64,000 nucleotides of DNA from Lachnospiraceae bacterium (GTDB lineage: Bacteria; Bacillota; Clostridia; Lachnospirales; Lachnospiraceae): NCBI GenBank assembly GCA_017935565.1, contig JAGBHK010000017.1:62001-126000 (forward strand), read 5' to 3'. Position 1 is the first letter of the stretch. Each line of letters opens with the position of its first letter. Of this stretch, positions 43,138 to 52,379 are shown in pieces. Below the pieces are notes generated by a model. It ran no database searches, was not told the DNA's origin, and worked only from the letters and a program-made list of their open reading frames with translations. The position numbers were made by a program, and so were the translations under genes.

Positions 43138-44661
43138 ATGGCACAAGAACACATTCTTATTAGAGACATAATACAGGACCATAGCGAGCGTATGCTGAAT
43201 ATCAAAAAGTATTATCCATATTTTAAACTTTCGGAAAATGCATTTACCCAATTTCAAGGTGGCAAGTACGAAGAGTTAGATATGGGTTACATTTTGATGG
43301 CAGTATTGCGCTTTTTTATTGAGGAAAACAACTTCAAAGAAAAGGATGTGTATTACGAAGAATATAAGGAATTTGTTAGAGAAATCTATCGAAGAGACTT
43401 TATGATACCCCTTGATGAGGACGAGGAGGAAGAGGTTTCTGCCTATATTTTTGATAAAATAAAAAACGATGGAAAACCATTTTCTTACTCGTATTTTGAT
43501 CCTGCAGAAAAAAAGAAAAAAACTATAAGAATAAAAATAATCGACAGTAGAATTAAAAATGATAAAATAGGCTATTTTATTACTTCGGATGCTATTGAAT
43601 TTTATTTGGATACGAAGGAAGTTAAGGATGAAAGCACTATTAGTATTTCACAGGTATTGCTTTCGAAGATGATTTCTGCCAAGAATTTCAAGGGCGGAAT
43701 AGAGGTTATTAAGCGTATTAACAATGAAGTTGGACGTTTGAAGGCTAGAAAAAATGAAGTGCTTAATATTTTGAATTATGATGTATTTAATGGCATTAAG
43801 ATTTACGAGGAGTTTTTAAATTCGGTTATTAAATGGTTTGATGAAGAACAAAAACTCTTTATAAAGAATATGGATTTGATAAAAACTGCATTGGATAGAG
43901 TTGAAAGTGACAGCGAATATTACAATGCGGTTGATGATATATATTATTTGGAAACTGAGTTAAAGATGACAATTAGCAGACATAAAGAACTTTTGACTGC
44001 TTGTACGGATTTGCAGATGAAGGCAGATGAAATTATTGAAAAAGCGAAGTTTTCAAAGATAAAAAGAGAGTTTGATTTTAAGAATGCTCTTGGTATGATT
44101 ATGGAAAAGGATGATACAACGCTATTGTCACATATAGTTATGCCTCTTCTTGGAATCAATATTAATAAGAGTTTTTCACTTAAAAGCATTGATAAAATGC
44201 TTACTTTGAAAAATGATAAAAAAGAGGCAAATGAAATTGTTAAAGACCATAAGGAAGAAGAACATTATGTATATGATGATGAAATTGAAGATGAAAGAAT
44301 AAAACATAATTTCTCGAATCTTATTAAAGAACTTATGGAATGCGTATTTGAGTATGAAAAATTCGACCTTGTTTTGTTTAATACAAGACTCAGAAACAAG
44401 TACGGTGATGATGTGTTCAAGAGTTCAGATTATTACTCAATGCTTGTACATTTAAGCCAAAAGTCAGAGTATGACATGGACGAGATTATGGAAAAGCAGG
44501 ATACATTTTTTGAGGATTACTTAAAGGAAGCCTTGAAAGAATTGGACGAATCTCAGTACAGAGGCCTTAAATTGAAACTTATATATGACAGCAAGGAAAA
44601 GATAAAATTCTTCGAAGATGCTTGTGTTACAAATATTATTTTTAAATTGGATTATTCTTAA
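43138..44661 (+). CDS. JetA/MukF-like kleisin-type protein (DUF5716 family)
   Basis: 507 residues, AAGGA six bases before the ATG. No signal or membrane segment; acidic and helical throughout. It opens with LIRDIIQDHSERMLNIKKYYPYFKL, a pattern I associate with DUF5716, the family named JetA in Wadjet plasmid-defence operons and thought to be a MukF-like kleisin bridging SMC heads. The first 130 residues would form winged helices, the middle (about 190-310) long helices, and the C-terminal 120 residues another helical domain. It is the first gene of a JetA-JetB-JetC-like cluster, 17 bases from the second. Family assignment is from memory of motifs; position and order support it. Confidence 0.7.
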   Translation: MAQEHILIRDIIQDHSERMLNIKKYYPYFKLSENAFTQFQGGKYEELDMGYILMAVLRFFIEENNFKEKDVYYEEYKEFVREIYRRDFMIPLDEDEEEEVSAYIFDKIKNDGKPFSYSYFDPAEKKKKTIRIKIIDSRIKNDKIGYFITSDAIEFYLDTKEVKDESTISISQVLLSKMISAKNFKGGIEVIKRINNEVGRLKARKNEVLNILNYDVFNGIKIYEEFLNSVIKWFDEEQKLFIKNMDLIKTALDRVESDSEYYNAVDDIYYLETELKMTISRHKELLTACTDLQMKADEIIEKAKFSKIKREFDFKNALGMIMEKDDTTLLSHIVMPLLGININKSFSLKSIDKMLTLKNDKKEANEIVKDHKEEEHYVYDDEIEDERIKHNFSNLIKELMECVFEYEKFDLVLFNTRLRNKYGDDVFKSSDYYSMLVHLSQKSEYDMDEIMEKQDTFFEDYLKEALKELDESQYRGLKLKLIYDSKEKIKFFEDACVTNIIFKLDYS

Positions 44662-44678
44662 GGAAAGGAGAAAATAAA

Positions 44679-45374
44679 GTGGATAGAGAATTAGAAAAAG
44701 CTTTAGAGATAGTTTCAGTGCTTATTACTGGCGGCGATATAAAAAAGACTAATGAACATGCGGCGCTCTACGAGGAATTTACATCAAATGCTGGTGTTTA
44801 TGACATGGTTATTTCAATGTTAAAAAAGTTTAATATAAGTCTTTACGAATACAAAGATGGACTTTATGTTTCTCCGGGAGAGAACAATAAGATTTTTGGA
44901 TATACCAATGAAGAGATAAAAAAAGAATTAGGTGTGAGACTTAATCGCGAATTATATCTTTGTTATTTTATTATTTATAATATTATTACAAAATTTTACA
45001 ATAGTTCTGGAAGTAGCACATTTACAGAGTATGTGAAGATTGAAGATGTCATTTCAAGTGTTGATATGAATTTAAAAGAAATTATTATGAATTTAAATGT
45101 AATGTCGTTAGATGACATTGAACAGGACAGTTTCAAGGAAATAGCAATTACTTGGGAAGATATGCCAGTTGCAGCATCTGAGGAAAATTCAAAGAGAGCG
45201 GGAAGAGGCTCTAAGGTTGGATTTGTAAAACTTGTATTTAATTTCTTGGTAGCACAGAAATTGATGCTTGAATCCGAGGGTAGATATTATCCAAAGGACA
45301 GATTTGTTGCGATGATTACAGAATATTTTGAGCAGCATAAAGGTCGAATTTACGAAATTTTGAAAGGAGAATAA
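44679..45374 (+). CDS. JetB/MukE-like protein (DUF6063 family)
   Basis: 231 residues from GTG, with AAAGGAG nine bases upstream. Helical, no signal. The features LEIVSVLITGGDIKKTNEHAALYEEFTSNAGVYDMV and a middle block ELYLCYFIIYNIIT match, as far as I remember, DUF6063, found next to DUF5716 and SMC genes. In Wadjet, JetB is the MukE-like partner of JetA. A C-terminal winged-helix is suggested by FVKLVFNFLVAQKLMLESEGRYYPKDRFVAM (shortened as VAQKLMLESEGRYYP). It ends four bases before the SMC-like gene. Confidence 0.68.
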   Translation: MDRELEKALEIVSVLITGGDIKKTNEHAALYEEFTSNAGVYDMVISMLKKFNISLYEYKDGLYVSPGENNKIFGYTNEEIKKELGVRLNRELYLCYFIIYNIITKFYNSSGSSTFTEYVKIEDVISSVDMNLKEIIMNLNVMSLDDIEQDSFKEIAITWEDMPVAASEENSKRAGRGSKVGFVKLVFNFLVAQKLMLESEGRYYPKDRFVAMITEYFEQHKGRIYEILKGE

Positions 45375-45378
45375 GGCG

Positions 45379-48300
45379 ATGCCACATATTAACAGAATCC
45401 GCGTTAACAATGTAAAATATAATTTTGGAACGCAGTATTATGATGATTTTCATATGGGTTTTTATGGCAAAAATACCATTTACGATTTGGCAAATGGTGG
45501 CGGTAAAAGTGTGTTAATGTTGCTTTTGCTTCAAAACCTTATTCCTAATTGTACCCTTGATGAGAAGCAGCCAATTGAAAAATTGTTCCGCTCAGGAAAT
45601 GGAAATACAACCATTCATTCTATGATTGAATGGAAATTGAGTGATGCTCATATTAAAAATAATTATAAATATATGCTTACAGGTTTTTGCGCTAGAAAGG
45701 CAAAAGACACATCTCTTGATGAAGAAGTTTTGGAAGTGAGCGATACTGAAAATGCGTCAATTGAATACTTTAATTACTGCATTTTTTACAGAGAATTTAA
45801 TGATAATGATATCAAGAATTTTCCACTTATTAAAGATAATGAGAGAATGTCTTATAATAATTTAAAGGCGTATTTAAAAGAACTTGCCAAGAAGGATTAC
45901 AGTCTTGAAATCAAGATATTTGAGCGTAAAGGTGAGTACCAGCGCTTTATTAGCCAGTATGGTTTGTATGAAAGTGAATGGGAAATCATTAGAGGTATCA
46001 ATAAGACTGAAGGTCATGTAAGAACATATTTCGAGACAAATTATAAGACTACTAGAAAAGTTGTTGAAGATTTGCTTATTGAAGAGATTATCCAGAAATC
46101 CTTTAACAATAAGACTCAGGTCACAGGCGAAGAGGATTATATGGCGACAACTCTTTTGAATATAAAGGATAAATTAGTTGAATTATCTGGTAAAAAAGAG
46201 GATATTTCAGGATACACAAGACAGATTGAAGTTTTAGAAAACTTTATGTCTCGCCTTGTACCTTTAAAACAAATGTATTTCGGTAAGGAAAAACTTGATG
46301 ATGAAATTGCAAAAAGTGTTAATTCATTGAAGAGAGATTTAAATGAATGTGATGCTTTGATTACTGAACTTTCAGATGAAGTAAAAGCTTATGAAGCGAA
46401 GAAAAATGTTATAAGATTTGAGGTTGAGGCTGCAAAGATTATTAAGCTTACAAATGAAGAAGAAAAAATCCTAAAGAGAATAAATGAATTAGAAGTAGAA
46501 AAAGACAAGAAAATTGCCGATATGGAAGCTCTTTTGGATAAACTTAAAATATATGAAAGTATCAATAATTATGATGATTACCTTTATTACAAAAATGAAA
46601 GAGATACAGTGAAAAATGTTATTGAAAATGCATTGAAGGATAAGGGTGAAGTTATTGATGAGTTAAAGAAGCTTGCAGGCGCTAAAAAAGTTTTCGATGA
46701 AAAGAAGATTTTGGATATTAACGAAAAATTAGCGGAGCAAAGAGAGATTCTTGAAAAAGAAAAGGAAGTTGTATCTTCAAGTGAAGAAAGAATTGCAGAA
46801 CTTGAGAAGGAATTAGCTGTCAATGCATATTTAATCAAGGATTATGAAAATCGTGAAAATAAATTAAACGAAGACATTAAGCAAAGACTTGAAGAGACAG
46901 GCGTTTATTTTACAACCAATGTTTCTGAAGAATTGAAAAAAGCAGGAGCATTAAAAGAAGATACCACTGAAAAATATAATCGCGCAGTTAAGGAGTATGA
47001 AGATATTCAAATTGCAATCAGGGAAACTAAAGACGACTTGATTGTAAAGACTAAACTTCTTGATTCTATTGATGAGAAGATTATGGAATTGTCTGATAAA
47101 AAGACAATGCAGATGGATATTATTGAAAAATTTGAAAGAATCTGCCAGGTATATGATGAGAAAGACATTGGTGATTTGATTTCCCTTTTGAAAATTAAGT
47201 TAGACGAAGTGTCTGACGAATTGACTGATTGCAAGAATTTATTGCTTTCAAAGGCTGCGTACAAGAAGTATCTTGAGAATGGTTGCCCTGTTGGTAATAG
47301 TACAGAATTGCAGAAAGTATTGGATTATATTGAACGATACTACGGAAAAATTGCAACACCGGGTAGCCATTATATGACAACTCTCACAAGAGAGGAAAAA
47401 GAAGATGTGTTGGAAAGAATACCATTTTTACCATATTCGATTGTTGTTAAAGACAGATATGATGAAGTGGTGTCGGATTCTAAATTAAAGGAATTAGAGA
47501 TTGGTAATTATACAGTACCGATAGTTAAGGCCAATGTGGTTCTTGGCATTGAGCGAGTTGTAGATTATGCCAATGTCTCTTTTGTGATGTTTAAAAATGA
47601 ATTGTTTATAGATGAATTTGCAAGGGATAAAGAAATCGGCAAGCAACGAAATGAAATGGACAATTTAGAGCATAAGGTATTAAGACTTACAGAAGTTAAG
47701 AATGTATACGAAGAGGACCTTGCTTTTGTTCGTGAATACCAGTCATTATGGCAAACTGAAATTAAAAATACAAATGAATATTATGAAGACTACCGCAATC
47801 GTAGAAAAGAAGCTGATACGGAGTGCGAAGCTATGGCAAAATCGGTTGAGGAAATGAAGAAGAATGTTGTTATAGCTGAAGAGTTGTGCAAAAATCTTGA
47901 TATGGATTTATACAACATTACAAGTAGATTTGATAGTTTAAATGAATTGTCGCAGATTATGACAGAGGAAAATAAAATATCATATGACCTCGGCGTTGCT
48001 AACGAGAAATATGAAAAGATGTCAAAGGAATGCATCAGTATCAAGGCGAGAGTTGAAGCTACAAAGGATAGTATCAGTGAACGCGAAAGACAGATTGGTG
48101 GATTTGTTAAGCAGCAGGATGATATAAATGATGAGTGGAATAAATACTACAAGATGTACTATTCACCTGCAAGTGCTACAGAGGCTGAGATATTTACACA
48201 GACTATGGATGAGGGCAGTGTTGCGACTAAATTCAAAGGTCTTTTAAAGGTTGTAGATAGCGAAAATATTGATATGGACGATAAGAAAAAACTCATGGAA

Positions 48301-49815
48301 AATTATGAGGTTGCCATGGAAAAATCGCTACAGGCAATTGATTACAAAGGGGTTAGTTTGGATTTTGTTAAAGAGCAGTACGAAAAATCGCCTATTAAAA
48401 ATGTTGATACAAAAGAATTAATAGGTATGCGTAATCAGGCTGATGAAATGAATGGCAAAATAAAAGAAATTACAGGGGAACAAAACAGATTGAATTCTGT
48501 TAGAGACAAGAACCTTGGCGCCATTGAGAATGCTAAAGAGGCAATCAAGGAAAAATATGGAAATCCTGATGAAATATCTATTCATTTTGATGATTACAAT
48601 GAATTTGTACAAGTTCGAAAGAATATGATAATGGAACTTGATAACCAAATGCAGGGTATGGTCCAAAAATCAGAAAATGCAAAGAAAAAGTATTCCAATT
48701 TGTTGCTCCTTGACAGAGATATGGATAAAATCATAAAGACGGGCAATATTGTTAATAATGATAAGGAAAATTGCTTTGAGAGTTTTGTAAACATTGAAGA
48801 AAAAGTTGAAAATGTTCTTTTAGAAGTTGAAAGATTTAACCGCGAAGTTGCTGGAAAGAAGGATGATTTCATAAAGAGCAAAGACATTTTAATTGATATG
48901 CTTAAAAAACTTGGAAGTGATGTTTTGGCTGAAGACATTCGCGCTAATGTAGCAATGCCAACAGATTTATCAGAAACATCAGAACTCATTGATTCTTTGA
49001 GCGATGTTGTTAAATGCATTGACATTGAAAGAGATAGAGTGTTAAAGAGCATTGAGGATATGGAAAAAATTAAAGATAATTTTGAAAATCAATGCATACA
49101 GACATGTATTAACATTAAAAATGAGTTGGACAGACTTCCAAAACTCTCAAAAATTTATATGGATGATGAAGCGATTTCCATTATTGGACTTACAATTCCT
49201 TATGTAAATGAGGAGCAATATAAAAATAGAATGTCAGAATATATTGACGAAATCGTGTCTGCCGTGGATAATATAAAGGTGGAAACTGAAAGAGTTAAAT
49301 ATATTAGAAATCAGTTGGCTTGGAAAAAGATGTTCTCTGTAATTGTAACAGATATGAACAGAATTAAATTGAATCTTTATAAGCGTGAGCGTATTAAAGA
49401 GCAGAGCCGTTACTTGAAATATGAGGAAGCGGTAGGAAGTACAGGCCAGTCGCAGGGTATTTACATTCAGTTTTTAATTGCTATAATAAATTATATATCG
49501 AGCATTAATTCTAGAAATTCAGACGGTACAAGTCTTGGAAAAGTTATTTTTATTGACAATCCATTTGGTGCCGCTAAAGATGTATATATCTGGGAGCCGA
49601 TATTTAAATTGTTAAAGACCAATAATGTTCAGATGGTTGTTCCTGCAAGAGGTGCAACTCCTGCTATTACTGGAAGATTTGATGTAAATTACATTTTGGG
49701 ACAGAAGCTTATTGATGGTAAACAGCAGACAGTTGTCGTTGATTACTTTAGCAATGTTGACAGTAGTAAACTTGATTACAGTAAGATGGAATTTACACAG
49801 GCAACATGGTTTTAA
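45379..49815 (+). CDS. SMC-like ATPase, JetC/MukB type
   Basis: 1478 residues; AAAGGAG seven to eight bases before the ATG. The N-terminal head has Walker A ANGGGKSVLML (Lys43-Ser44). Long coiled coils (about 300-625 and 750-1320) flank a non-coil central region (about 630-745, from GCPVGNSTELQKV to MFKNELFIDEFAR) that would be the hinge. The C-terminal head has a signature-like VGSTGQSQGIYIQF (Gly1353-Phe1364) and Walker B VIFIDNPFGAA, where Asp1393 is followed by Asn1394, not the usual catalytic Glu. It ends TQATWF. With the JetA- and JetB-like genes it forms a condensin-like complex. Classical SMC and RecN are ruled out by head motifs and neighbours. Confidence 0.8.
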   Translation: MPHINRIRVNNVKYNFGTQYYDDFHMGFYGKNTIYDLANGGGKSVLMLLLLQNLIPNCTLDEKQPIEKLFRSGNGNTTIHSMIEWKLSDAHIKNNYKYMLTGFCARKAKDTSLDEEVLEVSDTENASIEYFNYCIFYREFNDNDIKNFPLIKDNERMSYNNLKAYLKELAKKDYSLEIKIFERKGEYQRFISQYGLYESEWEIIRGINKTEGHVRTYFETNYKTTRKVVEDLLIEEIIQKSFNNKTQVTGEEDYMATTLLNIKDKLVELSGKKEDISGYTRQIEVLENFMSRLVPLKQMYFGKEKLDDEIAKSVNSLKRDLNECDALITELSDEVKAYEAKKNVIRFEVEAAKIIKLTNEEEKILKRINELEVEKDKKIADMEALLDKLKIYESINNYDDYLYYKNERDTVKNVIENALKDKGEVIDELKKLAGAKKVFDEKKILDINEKLAEQREILEKEKEVVSSSEERIAELEKELAVNAYLIKDYENRENKLNEDIKQRLEETGVYFTTNVSEELKKAGALKEDTTEKYNRAVKEYEDIQIAIRETKDDLIVKTKLLDSIDEKIMELSDKKTMQMDIIEKFERICQVYDEKDIGDLISLLKIKLDEVSDELTDCKNLLLSKAAYKKYLENGCPVGNSTELQKVLDYIERYYGKIATPGSHYMTTLTREEKEDVLERIPFLPYSIVVKDRYDEVVSDSKLKELEIGNYTVPIVKANVVLGIERVVDYANVSFVMFKNELFIDEFARDKEIGKQRNEMDNLEHKVLRLTEVKNVYEEDLAFVREYQSLWQTEIKNTNEYYEDYRNRRKEADTECEAMAKSVEEMKKNVVIAEELCKNLDMDLYNITSRFDSLNELSQIMTEENKISYDLGVANEKYEKMSKECISIKARVEATKDSISERERQIGGFVKQQDDINDEWNKYYKMYYSPASATEAEIFTQTMDEGSVATKFKGLLKVVDSENIDMDDKKKLMENYEVAMEKSLQAIDYKGVSLDFVKEQYEKSPIKNVDTKELIGMRNQADEMNGKIKEITGEQNRLNSVRDKNLGAIENAKEAIKEKYGNPDEISIHFDDYNEFVQVRKNMIMELDNQMQGMVQKSENAKKKYSNLLLLDRDMDKIIKTGNIVNNDKENCFESFVNIEEKVENVLLEVERFNREVAGKKDDFIKSKDILIDMLKKLGSDVLAEDIRANVAMPTDLSETSELIDSLSDVVKCIDIERDRVLKSIEDMEKIKDNFENQCIQTCINIKNELDRLPKLSKIYMDDEAISIIGLTIPYVNEEQYKNRMSEYIDEIVSAVDNIKVETERVKYIRNQLAWKKMFSVIVTDMNRIKLNLYKRERIKEQSRYLKYEEAVGSTGQSQGIYIQFLIAIINYISSINSRNSDGTSLGKVIFIDNPFGAAKDVYIWEPIFKLLKTNNVQMVVPARGATPAITGRFDVNYILGQKLIDGKQQTVVVDYFSNVDSSKLDYSKMEFTQATWF

Positions 49816-49856
49816 TATAAAAGCTTATTGAAAGTACAGTTAATGAGGTGAAAGTT

Positions 49857-52313
49857 TTGGATAAGTACGAGTTAAACATAAAGCTTGAGCAGTTGCGAAA
49901 GCTGATTAAGAGAAGAGAGTATAATACCGCTGCAAAAATTGCAGATACTATCGAATGGAACAAAATTAAGAATAATCAAGATTTGCTAATGGCAGCAGAT
50001 ATCTATGAGGCTTCTGGTAAATTTGTAAATGCCAGAGAGGTTCTTTTGTATGCATACGAAAGAACTAATCTCGGCAGACAGATTGTTTACAGATTATGTA
50101 GAGTTGCCATAAGATTAGGCGACATTGAAGAAGCTGAAGAATTTTACAGTGAATTTGTAAAGATGGCAGCTGGAGACAATTCAAGATATATTCTTCAGTA
50201 TGAAATTGCAAGAGCGAGAGGTAATAATCTCGATACACAGATTGCTATATTGTCAAAATATCTTGATGAGGAAATGGACGACAAGTGGGCATACGAATTG
50301 GCGAAGCTTTACCATAAAGCTGATAAAGGACAAGAATGCGCGAAGATGTGTGACACTATTATCCTTTGGTTCAGTGACGGAAAATATGTTGAAAAAGCGT
50401 TGGAACTTAAATCATTGTATGCACCTTTGACAAAGGAACAGCAGGCTAGAATTTTTAAGGAAAACATTATTCCTGTGATAGACCGTACTGAAGAGATTGA
50501 AGATGCAAAGATGGTTATTAACGAAATGCAGGGCATTAATCCAGAAGAAATTAAGGTTAAAGATTATTCAAATAAAGTGTCTTACGATACAGTTAATATT
50601 CAAAGAGAACTTGCAGAAAGTATGAAGGATATTTTCGGTGAGGAGTTTGATGATGAGCCTAGTGAGGCAGGTGAAACTGTTGAAGAAAATAATGTAACTG
50701 AAACACCAGAAGATTTGGAAAAAACAAAAGAAGTATTGTTAAATACTAAAGTTTTTGTTCCAATTTCTAAGCAGATGTTAGGAGAAGAAGAGGAAGTTGA
50801 AGAAGATGTGGTTTCTGAATCTGAGGAAGTGATTTCGGATGAAGTGGGTGACACTGTAGATGCGGAAGAAGTCGCGGAAATAGAAGAAGTTACAGAGTCG
50901 CCTGTGAACGAAGAAGCGCCTGCAATGGAACTGGAAGAGTTTATAGAAGGTCAGATGACTATCGACGAAGTTTTAGCAATGTTTAACCTTGACAAGGATG
51001 ATGATATTGTAGAACCAATCGCTGAGGCTATGGGTGTTCAAGCACCAATGGAAGAATTGGAATTAGAAGATGTTACTGAAGAAGTGGCTGAGGATGAGAT
51101 AGTAGAGGAAGCTGTAGAGGAACTTGCAGAGGAGTCTACAGAAGAACCTGTGGAAGAAGAACCTGTGGAAGAAGAAATTTCTGAAGTTGAAGAAGAACCT
51201 GAAGTTGAAGAAGAACTTGCAGTTGAGGAAGAACCTGTGGTTGAGGAAGAACCTGCAGATGAAGTTGTTGAAGAAGCAGAAGAATTAGTTTTGGAAGATC
51301 TTGCTGAAATTATTGAAATGGAAAAAGCGCAAGAAGTTGCCGAAACTGAAGAAGAGACAGAATCTGAAGAAATTGAACAGCCAGAAGAAATCTTAGAAGA
51401 AGATGAATTAACAGAGGAATCTGAAACAGTAGAAGAAATTGTGGAAGCAGAAGAAATTGCTGAACCAGAAGAAGCACCATTAGAAGAAGAACTAGAAGTT
51501 GAAAATGAAGTAGAAGAGGAAGATGGTGAAAAAGTGAATAAAGAAGTAGAAGATCAAGGGTTCGTAAAGAGAAATCTTTCCCCAGATGCAAAACAGGAGT
51601 TAAAGGATTTCATTTCGAGATTCACAGGCGTAAAAGGCATTGATAAGCAGATTCTTATGGCAATGCATTCTGTATTGAAGACATCAGCCAATGAAAGTAA
51701 CTTTATCTTTATTGTTGGTGACGGAAAAACAGGAAAGACAACACTTGCTATTGATATGATCAAAGTTTTGAACAAGATTATGGAGAACCGCGGTAGAAAG
51801 ATTGCAAAGGTGCCTGGAAGTTCTCTTGGTGGCAAGAGTATGGACAAGTTCATGGAAAAGGTTGTTGATAGTGATATCGTAATTGAAAAGGTAACATCCA
51901 TGGGCGAAGATAGCTTAAAGCAGCTTGTTGATGAAATTAGAAAAGGTGATGAATCTAAAATTGTTATCTTTGAAGATGAAGTCATTACATCAGAAAAATT
52001 TGTGCGAAACATCTGCAAGGATTTAAATATTGGCGATAATATCATTATTTTGAAACAGTCAAGAGTTAAAGAGTGGGCGCAGATAGCTTTGGATTATATC
52101 AAAGAAGAAGGCTATGAAATTGATGAAATGGGTACACTTGCATTGCATGAAAGAATTGATAAATTGCATGCATTGACGATTGTAATTCAAAAGAATCATG
52201 TAGAACAGCTTATCGATAGAGCGATTATAAGACATAACAAGAAAAAACTTGGAAATCTTTTCAAAGGAAGCAAGAATAATGTGTTGACTGAGAAGGATTT
52301 TATAGAGGAATAA
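49857..52313 (+). CDS. TPR / acidic linker / P-loop ATPase protein
   Basis: 818 residues from TTG, eight bases after GAGG; an upstream GTG (49848) overlaps that site. Three parts: helical repeats (about 1-225; e.g. ADIYEASGKFVNAREVLLYAYE) like TPRs; a 320-residue Glu/Val-rich stretch (about 255-565, with EEEPVEEE and VEEEPEVEEE repeats); and an AAA-like P-loop domain with perfect Walker A GDGKTGKT (Gly621-Thr628) and Walker B VIFEDEV (Asp707-Glu708). The C-terminus resembles CbxX/SpoVK-type ATPases only loosely. It takes the position of JetD in Wadjet operons but has no Toprim or nuclease motif. Forty-one bases behind the SMC gene; a strong hairpin follows. Confidence 0.75.
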   Translation: MDKYELNIKLEQLRKLIKRREYNTAAKIADTIEWNKIKNNQDLLMAADIYEASGKFVNAREVLLYAYERTNLGRQIVYRLCRVAIRLGDIEEAEEFYSEFVKMAAGDNSRYILQYEIARARGNNLDTQIAILSKYLDEEMDDKWAYELAKLYHKADKGQECAKMCDTIILWFSDGKYVEKALELKSLYAPLTKEQQARIFKENIIPVIDRTEEIEDAKMVINEMQGINPEEIKVKDYSNKVSYDTVNIQRELAESMKDIFGEEFDDEPSEAGETVEENNVTETPEDLEKTKEVLLNTKVFVPISKQMLGEEEEVEEDVVSESEEVISDEVGDTVDAEEVAEIEEVTESPVNEEAPAMELEEFIEGQMTIDEVLAMFNLDKDDDIVEPIAEAMGVQAPMEELELEDVTEEVAEDEIVEEAVEELAEESTEEPVEEEPVEEEISEVEEEPEVEEELAVEEEPVVEEEPADEVVEEAEELVLEDLAEIIEMEKAQEVAETEEETESEEIEQPEEILEEDELTEESETVEEIVEAEEIAEPEEAPLEEELEVENEVEEEDGEKVNKEVEDQGFVKRNLSPDAKQELKDFISRFTGVKGIDKQILMAMHSVLKTSANESNFIFIVGDGKTGKTTLAIDMIKVLNKIMENRGRKIAKVPGSSLGGKSMDKFMEKVVDSDIVIEKVTSMGEDSLKQLVDEIRKGDESKIVIFEDEVITSEKFVRNICKDLNIGDNIIILKQSRVKEWAQIALDYIKEEGYEIDEMGTLALHERIDKLHALTIVIQKNHVEQLIDRAIIRHNKKKLGNLFKGSKNNVLTEKDFIEE

Positions 52314-52322
52314 GAATGATGA

Positions 52323-52360
52323 GAGGGCAGTAGATGAAATAAAAGTCATCTACTGCCCTC
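52323..52360. terminator. Long hairpin ending the SMC operon
   Basis: A perfect 15-bp stem, gagggcagtagatga (52323-52337) with tcatctactgccctc (52346-52360). There is no long T run on the plus side, so it may act as a bidirectional terminator or RNA-stabilising structure between convergent genes. Confidence 0.75.
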
Positions 52361-52379
52361 ATTCACATATAAGTATTCT

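Noticed and set aside
43138..52313. Complete Wadjet system
   Set aside because: No JetD-type Toprim/nuclease gene is present before recR or after the TPR/P-loop gene; the RDD and sua5 genes follow. I therefore describe it only as JetABC-like.
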